Below, piece after piece: positions 1 through 13,400 of a stretch of 64,000 nt of DNA. How positions within the stretch are numbered: the first letter of the stretch is position 1; each line of letters opens with the position of its first letter. The stretch is from Patiria miniata. Its lineage: Eukaryota > Echinodermata > Asteroidea > Valvatida > Asterinidae. The notes under the pieces were generated by a model that ran no database searches, was not told where the DNA came from, and was given only the letters and a program-made list of their open reading frames with translations. The stretch spans positions 27,083,334 to 27,147,333 of the forward strand of contig NW_024037074.1 in the NCBI RefSeq assembly GCF_015706575.1. Direction: 5' to 3'. The position numbers and the translations under genes are program-made.

Positions 1-3000
1 TTGGGTGGGAGACAGGACTGATCCAAATAGCCTTTTTTTTTCTTTTTACCCACCCTGTATATCGCATGTTTGTAGTTAACACATCTCCAGATGGCGAATC
101 CGTATGAACGATCGGACCCGAGTGTAAAAATCTTGTTTCACTATAAACCAATCTGGGCAAGCTATCAGTTCTATCACAAATGCCCCTTCAATTATTATAT
201 AGCGAAAATATTGTGCTAGCTTTTGTCCAGATAATAAGTCACATGACACTTGCTATTTACTATAATGTTCACACAGTGTTGTTCTGTTGGAGGAGGCTTT
301 GTGGGCACAGTGACCACGTGCCCACATTCGTCTTTACGGCCGAGGACTTGTACTAACAAAAACAATGCAGCATGTTAAGCGCAAACAAAATACAAGCCGA
401 AATTAAACCAACTAACATTTTCTTTCAATAGAGGACGCGCTACCCAAAATGAAAGTGGTCACCACCGTACACGGAGAAAAAAAAAACTTTGTTCAATTTC
501 GTTTGAAATCTACCGTAAATCTGTCCAACTACTGAATAAAATAACAAGGCACTCATTGCCTGGACGATAACCCAAGAAATACCTGTTTTTCTCAAGAAAT
601 ACATATCTTTCTCCGAGTTGACAAAATGTATTTGGGTGGGGATCTTTACTTCTATACCGCGCCTTCTTTTGAAAGAAAAATAAAACGAATGAAAGTCAAC
701 TTACATATAGATTTAAAAACAACACACTCGTTTTCAGGACGATAACTCAAGAAACATTCGGTTTCCAGATGACAACTTAAGAAATACTAACTACATTGAA
801 CCGAGAATCTGCATATCAATTTAACGTCACGTGCGACACAATTCGGTTAATAATCGGGGAAAATTGTCAAATTACAAAAAAATGTATCATTGAAACATGA
901 TGTATTTTAAGCGCAAAAAAAAAATCGACCCGAATTGAAGTCAACTGTTATGGAATGATCACAATGAACTCATAGAGAAATACCTGTTGCAACAAATTGA
1001 GATATCACCTAGTATTAGATGTGACACATAACACAATTTTCTTAAATATTGAGAGAAATTGTTAGACAAATTTATATGATATAATCATTTTATTATAAAT
1101 ATTGTGCGCAAAAAATACAAGCCAAAATGAAGCCAACTTTTTTTTTTCAAAAGAGGGCGCTCTACACAAAAAGTGGTCACCACTGTACAGAATGTTGCAC
1201 ATCTATAACATATGCTCAGTTTTGGATAAAAACTACTGAAAACTTGACCAACTACTAAACAAAAACAACGTACTCGATGTGCGGAAGATGCCCAAGAAAT
1301 AAGTGGTTTTTTTTCTGCGTGTTGACAAAACCTTCCTGAGTGTGGACGACTATTTCTGATGGGCGCCCTCTTGTGAAAAAAATACAACACGAATTAACGT
1401 CAACTTATATAAGGAACAACAAAACAAACTCGCTATATTTAATAAAAATGTAAACCAATGCATTGTACTAAGCGCGAGGCAAATTTAAGGCAACTTTCAA
1501 GACGCTAAAAACTCACTCGGATTTCAGACAATGAATTGAGAAATACTTGTTAAACTAATTAGAACTGTCGTACATTAACTTAGTGTGACGTGTTACAAAA
1601 TCGGTTTCAATCGTCAAATAGCAAAAACGATATAAACTAGACCTGTGTTTACAGCGCAAAAAAATTAAAATAAATGCGTCCGAAATAGAAGTCAACTTTT
1701 ATGGAATTAAAATGAAAAACAACGTACTCGGTTTCTAGGCGATAGCTTAAGAAATACATGTTACAACGAATTGGAATTTCATCTAGTTATTGTTTGTGAT
1801 AAATAACACAACTTTTTTTTCACTATAAAGAAAAATTGTTAAATCATTACAATGATATAACCAAAATAATGCAGTATGTACAGCGCGACAAAAACAAGCC
1901 GAAATGAAGTCAACTCAAATTGTTAGCAAAATAGGGCGCGCTACACAAACAGTGGTCACCATCCTACAATTTTTTTGCACATCGACAACACATGCTCCAT
2001 TTAAATTATAGTGTACTATAATCCTGCCCAACTACTGGACAAAAGAACGCACTTGTTTTGCGGACAATATCTCAAGAAATACACATTTTTCTCCGTGTTG
2101 ACAAAATTGTATTTAGGTAGGAACCACTAGTTCTGTAGCGCGCCCTTATTTGACAGAGAAGTATAATACGAATTAAAGTCAACTTATATCTGGAACAAAA
2201 CAACACACTCGTTTTCCGGACGATAACTTGAGAAATATTTGTTACAATAAATCGCAACGACGTATATTAGTATTACTGTGATTTGTAAAACAAATATGTT
2301 TACTATCGAAAAACAATCGTCAAATAATAAAACTAATATCAACAAACAAATTTTGTCTAGTAATCGCAAAATGATACAGAGCCACAAAATACAATTTAAG
2401 CCATTTTCCATGACACGAAAACAACACACTCGGTTTCCAGACGATAATTAAGAAATAACAGCTATATTGAATCGAACTTCTGCATAATAATTGAATGTGA
2501 CCTGCGATACAATTCGGTTGAACATCGTGATCATTCGTCAAATAAAAAAAAAAACGTTTATAAACAAACCACATACTATTTTAAGCGCGAAAAACCTGAC
2601 AAGAACTGAAGTCAACTTTCATGGAATGATAACGTACTCGGTTTCTGGACGATAGCCCAAGAAAAACACGTTAAAACAAGTTGAAATTTTATCTAGTTAT
2701 TGTTCCTGCTGTATAACACAATTCTATTAAATATAAAGAAAAACTGTAAAAAAATTACAATGATATAACTAAAATAATTACGATGATATAACTAAAATAA
2801 TGCAGTATGTACAGCGCGACAAAAAAAACAAGCGGAAATGAAGTCAACTCTAATTTCTTGCAAAAGAGGGCGCCGTACACAAAAAGTGGTCAGCATCCTA
2901 CAAAATTGTTGCACATCGACAACACATGTTCAATTTAGGTTATAGTGTACCATAATCCTGCCCAATTACTGGACAAAACAACGCACTTGTTTTGCGGACA

Positions 3001-4850
3001 ATATCTCAAGAAACACCCATTTTTCTCCGTGTTGACAAAATTGTATTTAGGTAGGAACCAATTGTTCTGTAGCGCGCCCTTATTTGACAAAAAAGTATAA
3101 TACGAATTAAAGTCAATTTATATCTGGAACAAAACAACACACTCGTTTTCCGGACGATAACTTGAAAAATACTTGTTACAATCAATCGCAACGACGTATA
3201 TTAGTATTACTGTGATATTAAAAAAAATATGTTTACTATTCTCAATAACTTGAGAAATAGCAGCTATATTGAATCGAACTTCTGCATAATAATTGAATGT
3301 GACTTGCGATACAATTCGGTTGAACATCGTGCTCAATCGTCAAATAAAAAAGAAAGTATATAAACAAACCACACTCTATTTTAAGCGCGAAAAACCTGAC
3401 CAGAACTGAGGTCAACTTTCATGGAAAAACATGTTAAAACAAATTGAAATTTCATCTTGTTATTATTCCTACTATATAACACAATTCTATTGAATATAAA
3501 GAAAAACTGTTAAAAACTACAATGATATAACTAAAATAATTACGATAATGTAACTAAAATAATGCAGTGTGTACAGCGCGAAAAAAACAATCTGAAATTA
3601 AGTAAACTCTAATTTCTTACAAAAGAGGGTGTGCTACACAAAAAGTAGTCACCATCCAACGAAATTGTTGCACATCGACAACACATGCTCAATTTAAGTT
3701 ATAGTGTACCATAATCCTGCCCAACTACTGGACAAAACAACGCACTTGTTGTGCGATCAATATCTCAAGAAATACACATTTTTCTCCGTGTTGACAAAAT
3801 TGTATTTAGGTAGGGAACCACTAATTCTGTAGCGTGCCCTAATTTGACAGAAAAGTATAATAGGAATTAAAGTCAACTTATATCTGGAACAAAACAACAC
3901 ACTCGTTTTCCGGACGATAACTCAAGAAATACTTGTTACAATAAATCGCAATGACGTATATTGATATTTATGTAATATTTAACACAATTGGGCAAAATGT
4001 CAAATAATAAAACTAATATAACCAAACAAATGTTGTCTAGTAAAAGCGAAAAATACAAGGCCGCAAAATACAATTTAAGCCAACTTACAGGACACGGAAA
4101 CAACACACTGGGTTTCCAGATAAGAACTTAACAAATAGTAGCTACATTGAAACGAACTTCTGCGTAATAAGTAAATGTGACGTGCGATACAATTCGGTTG
4201 AAAATGGGGTACAATCGTCAAAAAAAAAACAAGTATATAAACAAAACATTTAGTATTTTAAGCGCGAAAAATCTGACCCGAATTCAAGTCAACTTTCATG
4301 GAATGATAACAACGTACTAGGTTTCCGCACAATAACTCGAGAAATACCTGGTGCAACTAATTGAAATGTCGTCCAGTATGGTATAATGGACAATAACAAA
4401 AGAAATATGTTGTACATTGAATCGAAATGTCGTTTATCACAAAGAAAAGTATGCCGTATATTAAAAAAGACAAATTCGTGATATGAAACACAATTCTGTT
4501 GAAAATGGGAAGAAATTATTTTGAAACATTAAAATAATCCAATGTAGTGTGTAAAGCGGGAAAAATACTAGGCGATTTTTTTTCTTATCTTCGTACCTCC
4601 TTCTCCAAGTTTCCCCCCTCACTAAAAATGAAAGAAGAAAAAAATACAGTACAAGAAAAGGTAGATTGTATTGTACATTGAAATATGTATATGACTTAGA
4701 AATGCCCCTAAACGCGCCTAAATGTACATAGATACGAATACGGATGGATTTGAACAGCGCCCTATCAAATGATGTTTCCCCTCCACTGTTCCATTTTTCT
4801 TTCAACGGCCGGTGATTTTTACATAGCAATACATTATATTTCAATTAGTC
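1..4850. repeat. Degenerate higher-order tandem repeat block
   Basis: The block is built from diverged copies of an AT-rich unit. Recurring landmarks are a GGACGATAACTCAAGAAATAC-like phrase, a GTAGCGCGCCCT phrase and an AAAGTCAACTT phrase. The phrase CTCGTTTTCCGGACGATAAC recurs near 2,208, 3,142 and 3,902, so neighbouring large units are about 930 and 760 bp long, with shorter related sub-units inside. Copies fade towards 1-400 and 4,400-4,850. The reading frames here are short, repeat-derived and unlike known proteins. The GAGGGCGC and GTAGCGCGCCCT phrases reappear near 33.1-33.8 kb, so the family is dispersed as well as tandem. I see no gene in this stretch. Confidence 0.8.
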
Positions 4851-4899
4851 AGTAAAGGATCATGCTTCCGTTATTTTTATACCAAGCCCCCCGGCCGAC

Positions 4900-7475
4900 T
4901 TAATTTTTGAGATCTGTAGAAATCGCGCCTGAAAACGAGTCGCCGACATCATCATCTGTCGGAACACAAATACTCCCGGTACCGGTACTCAATCTGGAGA
5001 GGGACATACTAGTTCCTGGAGCTGATGTGCTGTTATTGATGGTACTCATCCTGGTTGTCTCCCTCGCTGAAGAGACGTAGTCGCTTCTCCGGTACAGACG
5101 ATTCGGAATGCGCCGCAAGAATGGCAGCCAGGCCTCGCGAATTTCCCGCTGCCTCGCGCAGAACAACAGGAAGATAAGCAAACCTTGGGCGGAGTTACAA
5201 ATGGCAAATAGCAGCTGAAAGGCAAAGGTGGAAGCCTTGATAGCTGACATGAGTCCGAAGATCCAAGTCAGACCGAGCAGCAGCGAAATGGCCACGGCGT
5301 TCTGCAGGCGCTGGACCGTCTGCTGGCGTGTGCTTTTGCTGCCCATGTACTTTGCTTGGCATGTCAGCGTGCGCATGACCAGTGCAAAGATGACGAAGTT
5401 GAAGAGGAGAACCAGACCGATTGGCAGCAACAGACCAAAGTAGAAGGCGTTGCCGGGTTTCAAAAAGCAACTAAAATATTGGAAAACAAAATAACACGTA
5501 ATTGTATGTTTGAATGCCTCACTGGAATGCACTACAAATCATGCATTTCTGTTGTCATTTTTTTCCCAGTACGTTCACACATTATTTAAACGAGATACAT
5601 AGCATTAGTCTGAGGAACAGACATTCAGGTATGCAGAGCCACTCTACGCTAGTATGATATATCCCAGAATGCACATTTAATGAAATCGGAGTCAGCTTTA
5701 GAAATTGAGACGTTATTTCGATCAGAAATGTTCACTAAGCTTTGTCAAGTGGTCGATTTGGTTGCCATTTGTTTGTAGCAATAAGGCGTTGCGGGAGACC
5801 CCATAGAGGGATTCCGCTGAATTGTAAAACGCCGAAGGCCAAGACGCAGTTTTGTTTTGCTTTAATACTAATCACTGAATTTGCTTGCGTGCACACGGCT
5901 TTTTCATAGAGTAGCATTACATACGTTGTTAGGAAAATGGTTTCTGCAAATACGACTTCTCTCACTTTAGAATACAATTAAATGCGTTGAAGCCTGTTTG
6001 TTTCCAACTTACTGTTTGTTGTCGGAATACTGGGTGTAGTCTGCAGCAAGAATAATGATCACAACCAGCAGTGGCAACCCTGTATGACAAATATCCAACG
6101 AGAGAGCCAATACAAACACAGAATGAGCATGTCACAAAGTATGTCAAGTAAAGGCGTCTTGGCGCGCGACTCAAGGTACAAACCAAAAACTAAATGCATT
6201 TTATTATCTCCTCAAGGTGATAAAAGGTAACACTTTCTTTTGGTTACAAATGCATCCATATGAATCTTTTGTACACGCGAACGTGCGTACGCGTCTTCGG
6301 AGACTAACCACTGGTGACCCAACAAATTTGTGAACTGAGAGGCAATCGTAAATGAGCCTGGTATAACCATCAATGGAGATGTAGCCATGCCCTGTATTTT
6401 GTTTTAATGATCTTTAGGTGCACTTCATTCTGTTGCATTTTATTTTAGTCACAACATTAAATGACAAATCTTACCCCAGCCTGCTAAGGACGCCTTGATC
6501 ATGAAATGAGAAACGTTGGCATTCGTCACCTTGACCAGCAGGAGGTATAAGTTGACAGCTTCCACGGCCATCCAGAACATTGCAGCCAGAGTGAAGTAAT
6601 GGATCAGGACAGCTACGATTCCGCATGATACTCCGCAGGGAGATGCCTCGATGCCTGCCAAGAAGAACAAGTACATTCCCAGCAAAGCAAAGCACAGGCT
6701 GAGCAAGATCCGTTGTGGCCGCTTGCTACGGAATTTTCTGGTAAGAAAACAAACGACGTAGGTTGTGAAAGTCATGGAAAGTCCAGTCATGGGAAAGTGC
6801 TGCGTGAGAGCAGCAAACACACTAAACATTCCTGAGTCATGGACCTTTGACCCAGAATCTGGGTTTTCCTCGCCTATTTTTTTTTTTCAGGTTCAAACTT
6901 GACACCTTTCCGGTTCAAATTGACATTTCTGTTACTCATTTCTACCCAATCGCCTTCGTTAAAATGTCATTTGGACTCGGAATGTAAATGCTGACTCTGA
7001 AAAGTGCCAAATCAGCAGAAGATGGCTTCTGGGTCATACATGGCCCAGGACTTTGAAGAGTAGTGAAGCAATATCCCCACGCACTTTTAGCAACAAGGGA
7101 CCCAGTAGAAAAGAATACTAATAAGTAGAATTTGGCCAGGATTATACTTGCAGTTAGAAGTTACTTTGATTTACCGCTTGGCTATTGCCTTCTTCCTTCG
7201 GCTTAACATACGTCATCGAGTTTCTCAGACCGATTCAGTAAAACCTTTTTAAACTGAAAATTAGATGAATATGTGTCTTATACAATACATGTTAAAGGAA
7301 GCATGTACTCCTAAAACCATTTTTAATTTTTCAAGAAGCATGGACTTTTTTTTGCAAGCTCAACTTACTTGAAGGCAAGGAACGTTCCCACGGTGACAAT
7401 AACAGCCACGATGGACACACCACATATCGTTTTACTGATGACGTCAAGCGCGACACTGCTTCTTCCATATATATC
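4900..7475 (-). CDS. Exons 24-27: seven-transmembrane domain and cytoplasmic tail
   Basis: Exon 24 (7475-7369) is TM1. Exon 25 (6737-6475) carries KKFRSKRPQRILLSLC into TM2, then TM3 (HYFTLAAMFWMAVEAVNLYL) and the start of TM4. Exon 26 (6079-6013) is TM4 and part of the second outer loop. Exon 27 (5470-4900) is TM5-7 and the tail. Family-2/adhesion signatures are LLGLTWIFGLMS in TM6, AICNSAQGLLIFLLFC in TM7, and the TM3/loop-2 Cys pair (PCGVSCG with CFLKPGN). The tail has about 80 residues, Ser/Thr-rich after a basic stretch, which fits phosphorylation and arrestin control. The helix-3 and helix-4 text looks closest to ADGRG/ADGRL-type receptors. That is an impression, not a tree. Confidence 0.93.
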
Positions 7476-10400
7476 CTGCCATCAGAAAACAGTAAAACAA
7501 TACAGTGATATTCAAATCCTGCCTGTCGTATTTTGCATTAATCTTAAAATATATAAGTAACTTGTGTTATGTTTTCATCTCACCACAATTACAGCGAAGT
7601 TGGTCAGATGGTCGCAGACGCAAACAATTCTTCCCTCGCTATCCATCTCCCGCTTGCATCCTTTTGTGGACCAATCTCCGAAACCATTATTCAGGCTGAA
7701 ATCCCAGTAAACACACTTGGACCTGCATTCATACCCTTCAGATGTCTCACTTTCATCGTTTATCTGCACAAAAAAAGATCGTGATCGAATGCATTGGTTA
7801 CGGTGGTCCAAGGTGGTTGTGTTCGACTCAAGCCGCGGTATTGGGTCGAGCCCTTTATACGAGGAACATGGTGCTTGCGGTCATTGCCTCTCTCCACCCA
7901 AAAGTATAAATGGGTACTTGTGAAGATAAAGAACAGATTGCGCTGATCTCGAGCTGCTTAAAAAATGGCATCATGGCAAGATAAAGCGCTTGAAGACATG
8001 TGGTATGAGCGTTATATTAGCACATTATTATCAAGCAAAGCTTTTATTTTAATATTGATTGAAGAAAGGCAATTATTTGAGCTGAAAATGCTGTTTTAAT
8101 GGAGGATCCAAGACGCTGATGGATTGCATTTCTAATCACCAACAACCCCACCCTTATTCAGGTTCCCTTAATAGTGTCGCAACCTGCAATACTTCAATAT
8201 TACAACCTGCAATGTACTTCAGGTCTAAGGATAGGATGTTGGTTTCGACTGCAGCGCCATATTCATCCCCATTCCCGCGGACCCCTTAAATCTACAGCCA
8301 CCCCGTTTGGAAAAAAAATTACACTTCAATGTTCATTTCCAATGCTTAAAGCATACATTACATTGATTGGTTCGAACTTGGCTATCATCGGTGATGATAA
8401 CTTGTCTTTTTGGACACCTTCCACCGTGGCAGCGATGATGCGACTACCGGTGGAACGCCGGAATTCACCGGGGCTTTCATTAGCGCGAAGTGTAGGCGAC
8501 CGGAACAACTTGCTGTTCTGGTAGACAAATACACTGATGTTAACAGTATCTCCTGTTTGGAAAAAAAAAACAGTGTTGATATTCATGATGTGAAAGAATT
8601 TAGACATCACTAAAATCCATGCAGTGTCTTCAACACCTAAAGAAGTAAAATCGGCCCCTGTAACATGGGCAAGGGGAGTCAGGTTGGTGCAATGGTTGTT
8701 CTCTCTCACATTAAACCTCTTTGGTCGTGGTTCGATTCCTGTCATGCTCCACAAATGTAGTTTAAGTTTTTTAGTTTTCACTTTCCCCAAGAATTATATT
8801 TCTGCACTTATTTCTCTCTGCAGATTTCTTAAGTCTTTCGAGCTACCGTACAAAAGACGCTTCTAAATGTTGAGGAATCCTTGGTTTCATAACCATAAAT
8901 AAATATTTAGTAACAACATTGACGCTTCTCAGGTGTTTACCATTTGTATCTGCTTGAAGAGTTTCAGCAGGAAGAAATATGGAGGCATCCGTCTCCAATA
9001 ACTCATCGGGTTCGTGGCGGATGGCGGTATCATTCTTCGTTAACTTGTCGGGCGCATCGGGATTTCGTAGAGTTGCAAACCAGAAACCACTCGGCCGGGA
9101 ACTTATTGGTAAGGTCAGTGCCAGAACGGTAACGCTTTTCTGAGTCTCCGTAAAATTGCCGGCACCCGTGAGCTGTAAGGCAGTGGTGTAGGACTCCAGG
9201 GCCTGAACGATTCGTGAAGGTGAGTTGTCTTCAACTTCGTTAAAGGTAGTCTGGTCAACTTGGAGGATGTTGTTGACTGTCGTCACGATATTCGTAGCAA
9301 TCTTAAGAAAAAAAGAAAACAACACAATCCTCGCAACTTGGTCATCTTGTACGGTAGGCTTGAAAAGTATTGAGTCACACGTTGTTCAGAGGTGTATTTT
9401 TTTCTTTCATTTAAGTCATTATTAATACGAGGAAAGGTGATCAAAATCAACTTCCAAGAGAAAGTACGAATTAAACGTTATCGCAGTGCGCCTAATATAA
9501 CATCAATAAATGTATAAGATGAAATTACCTCATTTGTTGGGTCACCAGTGGTTACGAGATCCTCCAAAATGTCTGCCACTTTAATGATGTTCATGGAACT
9601 TACGTCCTTGTGATTGCTGGTAAGACGAGCAATTGTCTTCGAGACGAAGACCTCATTCTCACGCGTAATATTATTCTATTAGAAAATAAGACCAATATTT
9701 TAAATTTGGTCAATTTTAAACAATATTTATTGTCAATGTTCATGATCTTTGTGTTCCCTTTCATTCTAAAAGACAAAACTATATTCTACCTACTCAGAAT
9801 TGGGTATTTAAAGCTTTTGGTGACTTTTGAAAATGGAATAAACTCCACTGATTTGATGGGCAAAGGCTTTGTGATGGAGTTTTTTTCTGATATGGTAGGT
9901 TTTATAATTGGCAGAGATCCTTTTTATGCTAATTAGAACTTGAAGTTGGAGACGGTTGTGGACATTTACTACAACTATATATAGTATAATACACCATGTG
10001 AACTTTGACCTTGGCCTGACCTTTACCTAGGCCCAAAAACCGGGCACCCCCGTCTTAAATATCTTCTAGGGAACTATGCTGCAGTAAGTGTACCAAATTC
10101 GGCGCTTTAATCCGGCGTGTCACGATGTTTTCCCTAAACCACTGGACAAATACGCACCCTATATCTGAAACAATGCATATGGGTCTGGCTGGTTGCTATG
10201 ACAAGAAATGTTGTCAAAGGAAAGGGCCTTCCGTTAATGGATTGCCATTACATCGTTCACATTTCAAATTTCAATTTCATCATCTACATGACAAACAAGG
10301 AGAACAGACTTGTTATCTTACCTCTGCCACGCAACTGACAAATGTATCTAAGTCTGCAACTTCTTGACACATGTCTGGCATTGGCTGGCTCGTAGCTGTA

Positions 10401-13400
10401 ACTTTAGACATGTAAAATCCTTCCGATCAGCATGATAGTGACAAGTCAAATATATTTGGTAGTGTGTATCGATGTTGTTGTTGTTTTTAGTTTTTTTTCG
10501 AATTTAAAAAGATGCAGTAGAGTTGTTCTGAAAGTATTGAAAACTTGTTGAATTAATAAGAGTTGACTGTTGCTTATTTTGCTGTAATACTGTACAAAAT
10601 AAATACTTGTTTATAACATAACTGACGGCACTGTATTGAACTATATTTCAATTACAATATTACAGAAATTGTAAAGAGGAGAACTTGTCATAAAGACCCT
10701 TGTGTCATTTAACATCATTGTTTTCAAAGAATTTGGTAAAAACTAGTCACTATACGCATTCTAAAATACGCTTCTCTTAATCTCTCTTCGCATTACATAC
10801 CAGGTAGTTTTACGCTAACTGTGAAACTTCCAAGCATCTGACAACCGTCCAAAGCGAACGCTAGGCAGGTAACCGTGTGCAGACCTTGTGAAAACACTCC
10901 ACCAGTGACAGACACGTCCCCAGGGCCGGAACCAGGAGCGGTACAAGATATGCCAGTGCTGATGTCAACCTCGTCAATAGCAGCAGTCACCTCATCCCAC
11001 GTGACTGGCACAGAATCTTGGCTTGCAGTAACCTCAACGGTCGAGGGGACAGAGAGATACCGCTCGGGACATTCTGAAATGGATCAGAAGCAACAAAGAC
11101 GTTATTCGGGCTTCTTTGAAAGTCGGATAAAAGTCTTTGACGTTACATTTTACAAAATAAAGATTCAATGGAGATAGGAGAGAACCCACGCTTAAATAAT
11201 GCCACCATGCCTTGTCATGTAACCTGTAATATCTAATGTCATGTCGCGTCTGGTAGAGTCACAAGTCATGTCAAAACATGCCACCATTCGTCATGTAATG
11301 TCGTGCCACACCATGCCACGTCCAATATAATACACAAAACAGATTGGCTGGTTGACAGATGAGGATCATGTTATATTTGAATATAACATTCCTACAATTT
11401 TAGTTCGCATTTCATATTGTGCCCACCAAGGAAAGCCCTTTAGTTGGAAAAAATTGGTAAAACAGCACAGACTGGATATCAGATATTAATTCCTTCCTAC
11501 ATTAGCCTTGACCCAATGCGTAAGGGTATCAGATTGCGGTTGCAATATATACACATTTTAAACATTTGTCCCAAACTATATTCACTTCGTTTCTTCTCGT
11601 GTGCTCTGGCCATGGTCAACAGAAAATTACCAGCAGGCTACTACTCTACATTCACCGAGGTCCCTTCCCATCAACCGCGAAACCATCGTGCCATGTGTCG
11701 TACAAAGCACGCCAGATTATGTTATTTCGCCCTGATTGTAAAGTAAAAGCTATTTTGTCTTTTTTTCCAAAGAAGAAACAAAAAAACGGCTTTAAGAAAC
11801 TTCCCATCAATTTATGTACTCTTGATATTGTGCATATGTACATACCGAGATCACACAAGTCCCCTCTTTGAGTTGAATTGCATAAGCACGGTGGTCCCCG
11901 ATCCCCACTATCATTCTCTGGACCGCTGCAGGTACCGCAGCCTGGTGGAAAACCTGTTGTCGTACAACTTTCTCCACCTGATCCTGAAATAGTGATCAGA
12001 ACATGAACTTGAATTAATTGGATTTTTGGGTCAGTACACAAATGCCCCCTTATGCATGTTCAATTGTTCATGTCGTTATTAGTACCTCTAGGGGGCGACC
12101 ATCAATGCAATAGCAGTCGCCTCTAGAGGAAGTCAGTATGCATGTTTGTGTCATCACTGGGACCTCTAGGGGCGACAATTATTACAATACCAGTCGCCCC
12201 TAGAGGTGCCTATGACGACATAATTGTGCATACCTCTAGAGGCGATCGTTATTGCAAAAATTGTCGGCCTACAAGTACTAATGATGACGACACCCACCAA
12301 TGGTACTTTTGCGCATGCGCGCATAATTAAAATATTCCATTAGAAATCATTACCCGTCGAAGACACACTGAAAGCCGAGAGGTAAAACCCTGAATTCATG
12401 GCACTTCCATATGATGTGAACGTCAACCACATCGTATTGCCTACGGAGATCAGGTCGGGTACTTGTCTCGGGCCGCTCCACTCGAAGATCACAGTGGCAA
12501 GGTCGGTGCTATCGTTACCTTCACCAACACGAAAGACTGACCCATTGACGGTATCCAGACGATGAAGAGTGATGCGAATTCCGCGGCCGTCTTCCGTTGT
12601 GATGACCCACGTGAGGTTAGAGCGGTCTGGCTTGTTGCTCAGGTATTGAGGTAAGGCAATTTGAGCTGACTCTTTCGCACGTATGTATACTGTCGCAGCT
12701 ACAAAGACAAAACAATATTGTTTCGTTTTGTGTGGATCTCAAAGTGCACAAAACACCTATTCTGATACGGCCCCTATTATAAAAGTGGTAGCGGGATTAT
12801 CCTATAATTTTTTAAACCCTCAAGGTCACTATATTCAAGTAGTGTCATTCGCATATGCTGTTCGTCTCAGTGCTTAAGTGTCAAAGTGACTGGTTTTTTT
12901 GTGTGGAAATCATACCATCATACTTTTCTTCCCGCCCGTCGCCAAACCCTAAAGAACAACAAATCGCAAACGGTTACCTTCCACAAAGAAACTTAACGTT
13001 TCTGACACCAAGCAACCATCTGAATCAGTCACAGCACAGGTCACTTCGTGTGCTCCAAGTCCAAACACTCCTCCCCTGATACCAACTCTCGTCGCATATC
13101 CAAGATCCGTACAGTAGATGCCGACCAGGAAAGTACCATCTTCTGTGTCTGTGGCTGTGATCTCAGCCCATGACATTTCAGCAGCAAATCCATCAGCTGC
13201 AACTATCTGCTGGGGGATACTCGGTACAGTTATGACCGGATTAGCTGTGTGACAAAGCAAAATATATCATACGAAATGGTCAGGAAAACAATTTCTATTC
13301 AACATTTACGAGGGTACACTCTAAAAAAAAAATGGGTCCGATTTGACCCTAAGGCCGGGTCTTATGTTGCTTTACATGTTTCCAGATAAGAAATGACCCG

